DNA of 64,000 bases from Burkholderia sp. Leaf177 (GCF_001424345.1 NZ_LMPF01000012.1:427769-491768); one strand, 5' to 3'. Numbered from the stretch's first letter, positions 8,916 to 17,727 are shown. Notes: generated by a model from the letters alone, not told the origin. Numbers and translations are program-made.

Positions 8916-9721
8916 GCGCGATGAAACCCGAGACTCGCGCGTTCGTGTACGGCATTTCCGGCGTGCCGGTCCTCCTGTTTGTGGCGATGCTGGCTTGCTA
9001 CGGACGCGGAACCGGCGAAGCGCTCAGCCTGCTGGCAGATCGCAGCGGCATCCTGCTGACCGGCGCTCCCGGATTCCAGGGCTTTGGCGGTGGTTTCAGC
9101 GCGAACGTGTTGATGAGCGTCGCGGCCATCGTGGTGTCGGTCGCAACGGGAGCGCTGCTCTGCATCGGAACGATCGCAAACATGCGCCTAATACGTCTGA
9201 TCTCGCTCGGTGTCGTGAATTTGTTGCGCAACACGCCATGGCTGATCGCGCTGTACGCCATGCTTTATCTGCTGCCGTTCTACGTGCCGGTATTCGGCAC
9301 CGTGATTCCGTTCTCGCCGTTCGTCAAGGCAGTCGTGGGCCTCTCGCTGCCGGTCACGGCGAATGTCGCGGAGGTGCTGCGTGGCGGCGTAGACGCCATT
9401 CCAAGCGGTCAATGGGAATCGGCGCGCGCGCTCGGTTATCGCAAGGGTCAGATTCTGCGTTACGTCGTAATCCCGCAGGCCGTTCCCCTGATCATTCCGA
9501 ACATGATGACGGTCTTCGCGACGTTATTTATCGGCAGCAGTCTGGCGGTCGTAACGGGCACGTCCGACGTTTTGTCGGTCGCCAACACGATTACCGCAAG
9601 CGACGGATCGCAGTACGCGACCGCGGTGCAACTCTACGTGCTGCTGTTGTTCTTCCTCTTCGCGTTTCCCATCGCGACGCTTGCCCGTCGTCTGGAACGA
9701 CAGATTCGAGAAAAGTCATGA
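8912..9721 (+). CDS. ABC transporter permease (second HisM/HisQ-type subunit)
   Basis: 269 residues from ATG 8912, overlapping the previous stop by four bases. It shows several hydrophobic segments, the LLRNTPWLIALYAMLY signature and an EAA loop (ESARALGYRKGQILRYVVIP). The N-terminal extension and the insert before the first conserved segment make it longer than its partner. It overlaps the ATPase gene in the same ATGA manner. Together with the binding protein and ATPase it forms a complete polar-amino-acid-type importer in the inner membrane. Confidence 0.9.
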   Translation: MSAMKPETRAFVYGISGVPVLLFVAMLACYGRGTGEALSLLADRSGILLTGAPGFQGFGGGFSANVLMSVAAIVVSVATGALLCIGTIANMRLIRLISLGVVNLLRNTPWLIALYAMLYLLPFYVPVFGTVIPFSPFVKAVVGLSLPVTANVAEVLRGGVDAIPSGQWESARALGYRKGQILRYVVIPQAVPLIIPNMMTVFATLFIGSSLAVVTGTSDVLSVANTITASDGSQYATAVQLYVLLLFFLFAFPIATLARRLERQIREKS

Positions 9722-10488
9722 ACGTGATCCAGCAACAGGCGCCGCTGATAGAACTGGTCGACGTGCACAAGTCGTTCGGCGCCACCGAAGTGCTGAAGGG
9801 GGTCTCCATGTCGATCCGGCGTGGCGAAACGGCGTGCATCATCGGACCGTCGGGCTCCGGGAAATCGACGCTGCTGCGTTGCCTGAATGGTTTGATCGGC
9901 GTGGACCGGGGAACGATCCGGGTCGGCTCGTTCAACGTCGAGAAAATGCGGCGTGACCGCGACCTCGTACCGTTGCGGCACGAAGTGTCGATGGTCTTCC
10001 AGCAATACAACCTGTTTCCTCACCGGACCGTTATGGAGAACATCGTGATGGCGCCAGTACAGGTACTTGGGCAGCCGCGCGATGAGGTGAAGAAGCGCGC
10101 TGCAGAATTGCTCGCGCGCGTGCGCCTGACCGGCAAGGAGAACGCGTACCCGGCGCAACTTTCTGGCGGCCAGCAGCAGCGCGTGGCCATTGCGCGCGCG
10201 CTTGCCATGCAGCCCGCAGTCATCCTGTTCGACGAAGTGACTGCCGCGCTCGATCCGGAAATGGTGAGCGAAGTGCTGGCCGTCATTCGCGATCTGAGCC
10301 GCGACGGCATGACTTGTGTACTGGTCACGCACGAAATGCGCTTCGCGGAAGAGGTCGCCGATCTGGTGTTCTTCACCGACCGCGGCACGATCGTGGAATC
10401 TGGCGCGCCCGCTGAACTGTTTCATGCGCCGCGCGACCCGCGCCTCGCAAGCTTCCTTGGAAAAGTTCTGTCGCGGACCGCGGCGTGA
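9718..10488 (+). CDS. ABC transporter ATP-binding protein (GlnQ/HisP type)
   Basis: 256 residues. Walker A GPSGSGKST (~38-46), Q-loop VFQQYNLFPH, signature LSGGQQQRVAIARAL, Walker B VILFDEVTAALDPE and the switch His in LVTHEM are all intact. The motif FQQYNLFPH is typical of amino-acid import ATPases. The start ATG 9718 overlaps the permease stop. An in-frame open stretch continues upstream to 8995, but that part overlaps the permease gene in another frame and is not part of this protein. Confidence 0.95.
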   Translation: MNVIQQQAPLIELVDVHKSFGATEVLKGVSMSIRRGETACIIGPSGSGKSTLLRCLNGLIGVDRGTIRVGSFNVEKMRRDRDLVPLRHEVSMVFQQYNLFPHRTVMENIVMAPVQVLGQPRDEVKKRAAELLARVRLTGKENAYPAQLSGGQQQRVAIARALAMQPAVILFDEVTAALDPEMVSEVLAVIRDLSRDGMTCVLVTHEMRFAEEVADLVFFTDRGTIVESGAPAELFHAPRDPRLASFLGKVLSRTAA

Positions 10489-10504
10489 GTCAAATGGAGA
10501 TTAC

Positions 10505-11539
10505 GTGTCGACATTCAAAGTGCTGGTACCGGACGCGCATCTGCGCGATCTCGACGTCGAGCGAGCCGTTACCGGCATGCTCGTGGATTACGAGGTGTAC
10601 GACGAAACCGATCCGTCCGCCATTGCGGATTCGGCCTGGGCCGCATGCGACGCGATCCTCGTGTGGCATCGCATGAAGATCACGCGCGAACTGGTCGGCA
10701 AGCTCGCCCGCTGCCGCATGATCGTGCGTGTAGGCGTGGGCTTCGACAACGTCGATGTCGACGCGTGCCGCGAATATGGCATTCCGGTATCGAACGTGCC
10801 CAACTACGGCACGACGGAAGTCGCCGACCATGCAATCGCCATGCTGCTGTTCCTTGCGCGAGGCATCGGCACTTACGAGGCGCGCCTCAAGGCCGATCTT
10901 GCGAACGGCTTCATGGCAGAGAGCGTACCCGTAGTACGGCGCCTGCGCGGCGGCACGTTCGGCGCTGTCGGCATGGGAAGAATCGGCACGGCGATCGCGC
11001 GGCGTGCGGCGGCGCACGACATGCATGTCGTCTACTACGATCCGCACGTGCCGGAGGGCCACGAACTCGGACTCGGCTACGAACGCGTCAAGACGCTCGA
11101 GGCACTACTTGGCCGCGCCGATGTAGTAAGCCTTCACACGCCGCTCAGCGACGAAACCCGCAACCTAATGAGCGATTCACAGTTCCAGGCGATGAAGCCC
11201 GGCGCGCTCTTCATCAATATCGCGCGCGGCAAGCTGGTCGATGTCGACGCGCTGTATCGTGCGCTGCGATCCGGTCATGTCGCCGCAGCCGGCCTGGATG
11301 TACTGCCGCAGGAGCCACCCGTGCCTGCGCCCGCTTTGCTGGACGCGTGGCGCAAGAATGAAGCGTGGCTTGCCGGCCGTCTGGTGATCACGCCGCACGC
11401 CGCGTTCTATTCAGAGGCAGGCTATCTCGACATGCGGACATTTTCCGCCGAAATGCTCGTCGACTATCTGGTGGACGGCCGGCTTCGCAACAACGTCAAC
11501 CCCGGCTGGCGCGACGCCGCAACTTCTTCCAACCGATAA
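10505..11539 (+). CDS. D-2-hydroxyacid dehydrogenase, CtBP-like
   Basis: 344 residues from GTG 10505 with GGAG five bases upstream. The nucleotide-binding motif is GAVGMGRIGTAIA. The conserved Arg region RVGVGFDNVDVDAC and segment INIARGKLVDVDAL place it in the NAD-dependent D-isomer 2-hydroxyacid dehydrogenases, and the C-terminal HAAFYSEAG is the form seen in C-terminal-binding-protein-like members. It would interconvert a 2-hydroxy acid and a 2-oxo acid. The gene lies 16 bp after the ATPase in the same operon, so its substrate is probably the imported compound or a product of it. Confidence 0.9.
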   Translation: MSTFKVLVPDAHLRDLDVERAVTGMLVDYEVYDETDPSAIADSAWAACDAILVWHRMKITRELVGKLARCRMIVRVGVGFDNVDVDACREYGIPVSNVPNYGTTEVADHAIAMLLFLARGIGTYEARLKADLANGFMAESVPVVRRLRGGTFGAVGMGRIGTAIARRAAAHDMHVVYYDPHVPEGHELGLGYERVKTLEALLGRADVVSLHTPLSDETRNLMSDSQFQAMKPGALFINIARGKLVDVDALYRALRSGHVAAAGLDVLPQEPPVPAPALLDAWRKNEAWLAGRLVITPHAAFYSEAGYLDMRTFSAEMLVDYLVDGRLRNNVNPGWRDAATSSNR

Positions 11540-11550
11540 CAGCGACCAAC

Positions 11551-12219
11551 ATGGCCTATCACCAGATCGATATCGACTTTCCCCGGCTCGACGCCTCCGT
11601 GCTCGATCAATGGCGGCAGATTCCCGCTGCCGTGGCGTCCGATTGCATGAACCGGACGCAGGTCATGACCTCGAAGATCAAGCCGATCTTTTCCGGCGCG
11701 CGGCTGTGCGGACAGGCGCGCACGGTTGCAACCATGGTCGGCGACTGCGGGCCGATCTGCAATCTGATCGGCAGCGCGCGCCTTGGCGAGATCATCGTGG
11801 TCGATGCAGGCGGAGCGGAAGACATCGCCGTATGGGGCGGCGTCATGGCCGAAGAAGCGGTACAACGCGGAATTGGCGGAGCGGTGATCGACGGCGCGAT
11901 CCGCGACGTAGCAGACATGCGACGCCTCAATTTTCCGATGTTCTGCCGCTCGGTCGTGCCGCGCGGTCCGCATCACGGTTTTGGCGGAACCGTCGACGCG
12001 ACCATTGCGGTAGCGGGCGCGCCGGTGAGTCCGGGCGATATCGTGCTCGGCGACGACGACGGCGTGGTGATCGTGCCGCTCGCCAGTGCCGACGACATCC
12101 TCAAGGCTGCGCAGGCGCATTTGCTGAAGGAGGCGAAATGGATCGAGGACATTCGCGGCGGCGTGTCGATCAGCGAGATGTTCTCGCTGCCGCAGGCGCA
12201 GACGATCGACCCGTCGTGA
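11551..12219 (+). CDS. RraA-family protein, probable 4-hydroxy-2-oxoacid aldolase/decarboxylase
   Basis: 222 residues from ATG 11551. Family motifs are VVDAGGAEDIAVWGG, GGAVIDGAIRDVADMR (the Arg-Asp pair that binds pyruvate and metal) and SPGDIVLGDDDGVVIVP. RraA relatives in catabolic operons are class II HMG/CHA-type aldolases and oxaloacetate decarboxylases; the RNase E inhibitor role applies to a separate branch. Here it lies 11 bp after a 2-hydroxyacid dehydrogenase and 2 bp before a 2-hydroxyacid oxidase, which favours cleavage of a 4-hydroxy-2-oxo acid to pyruvate. The exact substrate is unknown. Confidence 0.85.
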   Translation: MAYHQIDIDFPRLDASVLDQWRQIPAAVASDCMNRTQVMTSKIKPIFSGARLCGQARTVATMVGDCGPICNLIGSARLGEIIVVDAGGAEDIAVWGGVMAEEAVQRGIGGAVIDGAIRDVADMRRLNFPMFCRSVVPRGPHHGFGGTVDATIAVAGAPVSPGDIVLGDDDGVVIVPLASADDILKAAQAHLLKEAKWIEDIRGGVSISEMFSLPQAQTIDPS

Positions 12220-12221
12220 CC

Positions 12222-13415
12222 ATGCACGCCCGCCTCGCGCAGGCGCCGGTCCTCCCCGCACGACTGCGCAACGTGCTCTGCCTGAACGACTTCGCAAGCG
12301 TCGCGAAGCGTCGTCTGCCGGCCGCTATGTTTGCCTATGTTCAGGGCTGGGCGGAAGACGGCGCCGCGCATCGTCGTAATCTGGCGGCTTTGGGAGCACG
12401 TGCATTCGTGCCACGTGTGCTGGTCGATATTGAACAGCGCGACGCGAGCACCACGTTGTTTGGCGTGGAGTATGCAAGCCCCTTCGGGATTGCGCCAATG
12501 GGATTCAGCCGCATGGCGGCGCCCCACGCCGACGAACTCCTCGCGCGCGAAGCGGCTCGTGCCGGCGTGCCGTTCATCCTGAGCGGTGCGTCGCTGACGC
12601 CGCTGGAAACCGTGCGGGCGGTGGGATCGACGAGCTGGTTTCAGGCTTACATTCCCGGCGATACGAAACGCATTGACCCGATGCTCGAGCGGATCGCTGC
12701 AGCAGGCTTCGAGACGCTCGTGATCAACGTGGATACCGCCGTGCACGGCCAACATGAATTTGCCGAAAAGCGCGGTTTCCGTTCGCCCGTCAAGCCCGGC
12801 ATGCAACTCGCATGGCAGGCGCTGTGCCGCCCCTCGTGGTGCTGGCGCATCGTGTGCGCGAGCGCGCTTGCAGGCCGGCCATTGCGCTTCGAGAACATGG
12901 ACGCGAGCGCAGGGCCGCCAGTTTTCTCGCGTACGCTGGTTCGCGATATCGGGCGGCGCGGTGCTTTGAACTGGACGCATGTCGAGCGCATCAGGCAGCG
13001 ATGGGCAGGGCGCATCGTGCTGAAAGGCGTCATGTCCGCCGCTGATGCGCTGAGCGCCGAGCGCCTGGGTATTGACGGCATCATCGTGTCCAATCATGGC
13101 GGGCGGCAGGTGGATTGCGCCATCAGTTCGCTCGACGCGCTCGAGGCCATCGCGGCGCGCGTGAGCACGCTCGTGGTCATGTACGACGGCGGCGTGAGAC
13201 GCGGCTCTGATGTGCTGAAGGCGATCCGATGCGGGGCCCGGTTCGTGTTCGTCGGGCGACCGCTATTGATGGCCGCGGCCGCGGCCGACGCCGCGGGCAT
13301 TGCGCACGCGCTGGACTTGCTGAAGCGCGAAGTCAGCACCACGATGGGGCTGCTCGGCGTCAACCGAATTGACGAGATCGCCGGCCTTGAATTGCACTGC
13401 AACGCATTGTCTTGA
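12222..13415 (+). CDS. FMN-dependent alpha-hydroxy-acid oxidase/dehydrogenase
   Basis: 397 residues from ATG 12222. The early segment RLPAAMFAYVQGWAEDG, the FMN-site phrase SPFGIAPMGFSRMA, the catalytic-His signature SNHGGRQ and the phosphate-binding GARFVFVGRPLLMAAA mark the LldD/glycolate oxidase/mandelate dehydrogenase family. These flavoenzymes oxidise L-2-hydroxy acids to 2-oxo acids. It begins two bases after the RraA stop and is clearly co-translated. With the CtBP-like enzyme of opposite expected stereochemistry, it may invert or funnel both hydroxyacid enantiomers into one 2-oxo acid. Confidence 0.9.
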   Translation: MHARLAQAPVLPARLRNVLCLNDFASVAKRRLPAAMFAYVQGWAEDGAAHRRNLAALGARAFVPRVLVDIEQRDASTTLFGVEYASPFGIAPMGFSRMAAPHADELLAREAARAGVPFILSGASLTPLETVRAVGSTSWFQAYIPGDTKRIDPMLERIAAAGFETLVINVDTAVHGQHEFAEKRGFRSPVKPGMQLAWQALCRPSWCWRIVCASALAGRPLRFENMDASAGPPVFSRTLVRDIGRRGALNWTHVERIRQRWAGRIVLKGVMSAADALSAERLGIDGIIVSNHGGRQVDCAISSLDALEAIAARVSTLVVMYDGGVRRGSDVLKAIRCGARFVFVGRPLLMAAAAADAAGIAHALDLLKREVSTTMGLLGVNRIDEIAGLELHCNALS

Positions 13416-13463
13416 TGCACAGGATGAACTAATCACTCGTCTCAATTACTTTTAGGAATCCCA

Positions 13464-14816
13464 ATGGAAAAGCCAATACGAGTCGTGACGCCGACGTGCA
13501 CGCTGGGCTACGGATTTTCTGTCGATGGCTTCGAACGCGCAATGTCGATGCACCCCGATGTCATCGCCGTGGATGCCGGCTCGACAGATCCCGGGCCGTA
13601 CTATCTCGGCTCCGGTGAGGCACTGGTGTCCGAGATCAGCATTCGCCGTGAACTGACCAGCATGATCCTCGCTGCGCGCACGGCACAAATCCCGGTAATC
13701 GTTGGCAGTGCAGGCGGAGCGGGGACGGGTACGCATGTCGACGAGGTGGTGAAGATCGTGCGTGAGATCGTCGCCGCACACCGGTTGAGCTTGAGGCTTG
13801 CGTGGATTTATTCGGACATCCCGGCGAACGTCGTGGCCGACGGGGTCGGTCGCGGCGAGGTGCGCGACTTCGAAGCCGGCTGGGAACTCAGCGCGGACGA
13901 AGCCCGTGCCAGCCAGGCAATCGTCGCGCAAATGGGACACGAGCCAATCGTCGCCGCGCTGGAGGACGGCGCGGACGTGATCATCGCCGGGCGTGCCTGC
14001 GACGATTCCGTGATCGCTGCGTTTCCGATCTGGAAGGGTGCTGATCCGGGCCTGGCCATCCACATGGGAAAGATTCTCGAGTGCGGCGCGTTTTCCGCCG
14101 AACCGCATGGCACCGACGTGATGATGGGAACGATCGACGAACACGGTTTCACGCTCGAACCTGGAAGCCTCACGCGCCGGGCGTCGCTCACATCTGTTGC
14201 CGCCCATACGCTCTACGAGCGCGAAAATCCATTTCTTCAGGCCGGGCCAGGGCATGAACTCGACCTGTCGGCGTGCGAATTTGTGCAGATCAGCGAGCGC
14301 GAGGTTCGTGTGACCGGTTCGCGGTTTATGGCATCGGCTGATTATTGGGTGAAGCTCGAAGGCGCAAGGCGGCGAGGTTATCGCACGATCACGGTGGCAG
14401 GGGTGCGCTGTCCGACCATGATCGCTTGCATCGACACCTTGCTCGCCGATGCAAAAGCCGCCGCGCTTGCGTACTTCGATGCGCCGGATCTCGATGTCCA
14501 GTTTCATGTCTATGGACGCGACGGCGTGATGCGCGGTCTGGAACCTGTGCGCCAGTCAGGAAGTCATGAACTCGGACTGGTGATAGAAGCCGTCGCGCAT
14601 GAGCAGTCGCTTGCGCACGCGGCGGCGCATTTCATCAGCGGGACCCTGTTGCATGTGAGCTATCCCGGGCAGTACAACACCGCGGGCAATCTGGCGTTTC
14701 CCTACTCGCCTTCGGAGGTCGACACTGGGCCGGTGTATGAGTTTTCTGCGTATCACCTTTTGAAAACCATGTCGCCTACCGCGCTTTTCCCCATCCACTA
14801 CGAGGAGTTCGTCTGA
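13464..14816 (+). CDS. AtuA-family (DUF1446) protein
   Basis: 450 residues from ATG 13464, with TTAGGA upstream. The N-terminus TPTCTLGYGFSVD and segments DAGSTDPGPYYLGSGE, GSAGGAGTGTHVD and IIAGRACDDS are typical of the acyclic-terpene-utilisation AtuA/DUF1446 family, whose chemistry is not established. It overlaps by one base with a DUF4387 gene, a pairing common in other bacteria. The pair probably forms a two-subunit enzyme acting on a hydroxylated or CoA-linked acid in this operon; this role is inference. Confidence 0.85.
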   Translation: MEKPIRVVTPTCTLGYGFSVDGFERAMSMHPDVIAVDAGSTDPGPYYLGSGEALVSEISIRRELTSMILAARTAQIPVIVGSAGGAGTGTHVDEVVKIVREIVAAHRLSLRLAWIYSDIPANVVADGVGRGEVRDFEAGWELSADEARASQAIVAQMGHEPIVAALEDGADVIIAGRACDDSVIAAFPIWKGADPGLAIHMGKILECGAFSAEPHGTDVMMGTIDEHGFTLEPGSLTRRASLTSVAAHTLYERENPFLQAGPGHELDLSACEFVQISEREVRVTGSRFMASADYWVKLEGARRRGYRTITVAGVRCPTMIACIDTLLADAKAAALAYFDAPDLDVQFHVYGRDGVMRGLEPVRQSGSHELGLVIEAVAHEQSLAHAAAHFISGTLLHVSYPGQYNTAGNLAFPYSPSEVDTGPVYEFSAYHLLKTMSPTALFPIHYEEFV

Positions 14817-15145
14817 TGAAGATCGTCCCGCTTTCGTCGCTTGCAACAGTCATTCGCAGCAAGAATGCCGGTCCGTTTCTGCTCACGTTCGACATCATGT
14901 TCGAGGATGCGTCGAACTATGAAACCGTATGGAAATCGGGATGCTTTACGAAGGCGGCGATGGCGCAACTGTTCCGCGTAGATGCGAGCGCGATCACGTC
15001 GATATTCGCCGTGCCGCGCGGCCAGGCGATCAAGGTGACAATGCGCCGGCAATTGCCGCAGGGCCGGATTGGGGAATCCGATATGTACGGCTGTCAGCAG
15101 CATGTGCCCCTTCTCGATCTGCCGATCTCAGGTTTTGAATCGTGA
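14816..15145 (+). CDS. DUF4387-domain protein
   Basis: 109 residues. Features are LATVIRSKNAGPFLLTFDIMF near the N-terminus (split here as LATVIRSKNAG and PFLLTFDIMF), a middle YETVWKSGCFTKAAMAQLF and a C-terminal DMYGCQQHVPLL. This matches the small DUF4387 family that accompanies AtuA proteins. The start codon overlaps the AtuA stop (TGATG), showing translational coupling and suggesting a fixed-ratio complex. It is the last gene of the operon, which ends about 100 bp before the convergent GntR gene. Confidence 0.85.
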   Translation: MKIVPLSSLATVIRSKNAGPFLLTFDIMFEDASNYETVWKSGCFTKAAMAQLFRVDASAITSIFAVPRGQAIKVTMRRQLPQGRIGESDMYGCQQHVPLLDLPISGFES

Positions 15146-15251
15146 TGAAGTCGCGTCATTCATCGATGCTCGATGATGATGAAAGCTGGGCAAACGGAGG
15201 GAGTGGGCCAGCGAGATTACGCAATCGCTCCGGCTTTATCGCGGCATCGAT

Positions 15252-16025
15252 TCAAGCCAGGGACATCTTCCCTGCTGCAGCCGGGGCCTCGACATTTTCC
15301 ACAGGCGTCAACTGTTCCCACGTGCTGTGAACATGGCGCTGCAAGAACTCGCCCAGCTCCTTGCCGCGTCGCGCGGAAAGCAGCTTGATGATGACCTCGT
15401 GTTCATCGATGGCGGTATGCCAAGTGTCCGAAGTGACACTCCCTTGGAACCGGTAACGATACAACTGCCTGTTCAGCCGCTCATGCATCTGATGCAGCGT
15501 CTCGTTTTTGGCTGCCGCGATGATGCTCTTGTGGATCGCCTGGTTCAAGTTGAAGTAAGTGAGCCGGTCGCGCCGCTCGTAGGCAGCATGCATCTCATAG
15601 TGGAGCGCTCGAATTTCCGCGAGTTCTTTCTCCGTGGCAAGACTGCAGGCCTGCTCGCCACCAAACGCTTCGATGATGCCGAGCACATCGAGTTTCTCGC
15701 TGATCTGTTGTGCGCCGAGATCGGCCACAACCGCGCCGCGTTTTGCCAGGACCACAACGAGTCCATCTCCCGCAAGTTCCTTTAGCGCTTCTCGCAACGG
15801 TGTGCGCGACACCTCGAGTCGTTCCGCGAGCGTGCGTTCCCGCAAGCGCTCGCCCGGCTTGAGTTCGTCCGTTGCGATGAGCGTACGCAGGCGCTGTGCG
15901 ATCTGTTGGGATAGCAATTCGTCCACCGGGTCGATACCTGCGGGGATGTCGTTTTCGTCTTCCTGTTCCGGTGTCATGGCGTACCTGGATTCATGGCGCC
16001 GCTCACGCGAGCGACCAGCCGCCAT
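15252..16025 (-). CDS. GntR-family regulator, FCD subfamily
   Basis: 257 residues if read from ATG 16025; a second in-frame ATG at 15977 is equally possible because neither has a clear ribosome binding site. The winged helix (~38-105) contains GERLRERTLAERLEVSRTPL and a following REALKEL. The C-terminal FCD domain keeps metal-site residues in IIEAFGGE, NQAIHKSII, IDEHEVI and RHVHSTW. Such proteins usually repress sugar-acid or hydroxyacid catabolic genes and are released by a metabolite. Two TGGTATACCA palindromes lie between it and the divergent permease gene, consistent with control of both directions. Confidence 0.9.
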   Translation of the reverse strand: MAAGRSRERRHESRYAMTPEQEDENDIPAGIDPVDELLSQQIAQRLRTLIATDELKPGERLRERTLAERLEVSRTPLREALKELAGDGLVVVLAKRGAVVADLGAQQISEKLDVLGIIEAFGGEQACSLATEKELAEIRALHYEMHAAYERRDRLTYFNLNQAIHKSIIAAAKNETLHQMHERLNRQLYRYRFQGSVTSDTWHTAIDEHEVIIKLLSARRGKELGEFLQRHVHSTWEQLTPVENVEAPAAAGKMSLA

Positions 16026-16091
16026 CTTAGCAGTGGGGCAATTTAAAGCGGCAGGAACAGGGAGGAAAAGAGAGGGTTTCAGTGGATCGAG

Positions 16092-16101
16092 TGGTATACC
16101 A
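16092..16101. promoter_or_regulatory. candidate GntR operator, proximal copy (TGGTATACCA)
   Basis: A perfect 10-bp palindrome 66 bp upstream of the GntR start. It has the TGGTATACCA form often seen for FCD-type GntR proteins. The same core occurs again at 16294-16307 in the same divergent region, which makes chance unlikely. Probably mediates autoregulation. Confidence 0.6.
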
Positions 16102-16109
16102 AACCGACA

Positions 16110-16293
16110 AATTGGTTAACGGATAGACGTACACTCAAAGTTTAAAATATTCTAGAAAATCAGTAAATTCAAATTCTGTTGTGCAATATACGATTAAATA
16201 GCAATTTACTGTGCTTAAGATCCAATAGACGTTACGAAATTATTATCACAAAGCGTGAGGCAGATCGATCCGATTAGGGTAAATACCATCTTA
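16110..16293. other. AT-rich divergent promoter island
   Basis: Strikingly AT-rich stretch between two operator-like palindromes, in contrast to the GC-rich coding DNA on both sides. It separates the GntR gene (leftward) from the permease operon (rightward) and very probably holds both promoters. No gene is seen in it, and individual -35/-10 pairs are ambiguous. Confidence 0.5.
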
Positions 16294-16307
16294 TTTGGTA
16301 TACCAAA
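16294..16307. promoter_or_regulatory. candidate GntR operator, distal copy (TTTGGTATACCAAA)
   Basis: A perfect 14-bp palindrome sharing the core of the site at 16092. It lies 62 bp upstream of the permease start codon, where binding of the neighbouring GntR regulator could block transcription of the GntP operon. Confidence 0.65.
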
Positions 16308-16368
16308 ACTTCGTTACCCTGCACCTGTTATCTCAAATACCGGCGCTTCGCCTGACTCGGGACCTTCA

Positions 16369-17727
16369 ATGCAGTCGATGTTTCACCCTCTGATCGCACC
16401 CGTCATTACGCTCGTCCTGCTGATCCTGCTCATCACGCGCGTCAAGTTGCATCCGTTCCTCGCGCTGATCCTTGCGTCGGCGTTTCTGGGGGTGTCGGCC
16501 GGACTGGCGCCCACGGCGGTCATCAAGAGTTTCGAGAAGGGCTTCGGCTCCATCTTGAGTTCGGTGGGACTCGTGGTGGGACTCGGAACCATGCTTGGTG
16601 GCCTGCTGCTCGAGTCGGGCGGCGCGGATCGCATAGCGAATACGTTCATCGGGCTTGGGTCGAAACGCTGGATTCCGGCCGCGATCTGTGCGGCCTCGCT
16701 GTTGATCGGACTGCCTCATCTCTTCGATGTCAGCTTCGTGATGCTCGTGCCGCTCGTCTACGCAATAGCGAATCGCACCAAAAGTCCGCTCCTCGCGATC
16801 GGCATTCCCATGGCGGCCGGCCTGTATGTATCGCACGGGCTCTTGCCGCCGCATCCGTCGCCCACGCTGGCATTGGCCGCGCTTCACGCCGATGCGGGCC
16901 GCACGATTTTCTACGGGCTGGTGATTGCAGTGCCAATGGCAATTCTCTCCGGACCCGTGTTCACCGCTTTTGTCATGCGCTTTCTACCCGTCGTGCCCGG
17001 CGAAGGAATGTTCAATCCCGGTGCCGCCGCGTCGGACACCAGCAAGGAAGTGCGTCCGGTCCCGCCGTTCGGCCTCGTGCTGGCAACCATTCTGTTGCCG
17101 CCCGTGCTGATGATGATCCGGACCTTCGGCCGAGGCTTCGCGCCCAGCGGCACGTTCGCGCGCGAAATGCTGGAAACCGTCGGCGACCCCATCGTCTCGT
17201 TGCTGATAGCAGTACTGTTCGCAATCTGGTCATTAGGGATCCGAAGCGAACTGTCGCTCGCACAGATTCAGAAGTTGCTCGGCAAGAGCGTTGCGCCCGG
17301 CGCAGTCGTGATCCTGATCCTCGGTGCAGGCGGCGGCCTCAAGGAAATGCTGCTCGCAACCCACGTGGGCGATGCCATCGCGCACGGCGCCGCGCAGTGG
17401 TCCGTTTCTCCGCTGCTGCTTGGCTGGGGCGTGGCCGCGCTGATTCGCATAGCGATAGGTTCCGCGACGGTCGCGACTGCAACAGCGGCCGGCATTGTCG
17501 CGCCGATCGCGGCTGCGACACCCGGCGTCAATCTCGAACTGCTGGTGCTTGCAGTCAGCTCGGGCGGGCTGATGTTGTCGCATCTCAACGACTCGGGCTT
17601 CTGGCTCTTCAAAGAATATTTCCGGCTGAGCGTCGGCGACACGCTCAAGACCTGGACGCTGCTGGTCTCGTTCCAGTCACTGCTTGCTCTCGCCATGATC
17701 ATGCTGCTCAACGCCGTGGTCGGCTGA
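16369..17727 (+). CDS. GntP-family permease (gluconate/hydroxyacid type)
   Basis: 452 residues from ATG 16369; the open frame continues upstream to 16255, but that part lies in the operator region. It is strongly hydrophobic with about 12-14 membrane segments. Phrases such as FEKGFGSILSSVGLVVGLGTMLG, split as FEKGFGSILSSVG and LVVGLGTMLG, with ESGGADRIA, GLYVSHGLLPPHPSPT and a late LNDSGFWLFKEYF are GntP signatures. The family imports gluconate and related sugar acids or hydroxyacids with protons. It heads an operon with a homoserine-dehydrogenase-like enzyme, an amidohydrolase and an MFS transporter, under likely control of the divergent GntR protein. Confidence 0.9.
   Translation: MQSMFHPLIAPVITLVLLILLITRVKLHPFLALILASAFLGVSAGLAPTAVIKSFEKGFGSILSSVGLVVGLGTMLGGLLLESGGADRIANTFIGLGSKRWIPAAICAASLLIGLPHLFDVSFVMLVPLVYAIANRTKSPLLAIGIPMAAGLYVSHGLLPPHPSPTLALAALHADAGRTIFYGLVIAVPMAILSGPVFTAFVMRFLPVVPGEGMFNPGAAASDTSKEVRPVPPFGLVLATILLPPVLMMIRTFGRGFAPSGTFAREMLETVGDPIVSLLIAVLFAIWSLGIRSELSLAQIQKLLGKSVAPGAVVILILGAGGGLKEMLLATHVGDAIAHGAAQWSVSPLLLGWGVAALIRIAIGSATVATATAAGIVAPIAAATPGVNLELLVLAVSSGGLMLSHLNDSGFWLFKEYFRLSVGDTLKTWTLLVSFQSLLALAMIMLLNAVVG

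Noticed and set aside
8995..9717. Upstream open extension of the ABC ATPase frame
   Set aside because: It overlaps the permease gene in another frame and its translation is Arg-rich shadow sequence; the ATPase starts at 9718 in ATGA overlap.
11610..12221. Long N-terminal extension of the hydroxyacid oxidase
   Set aside because: Shadow of the RraA-type gene; the family N-terminus begins at 12222.
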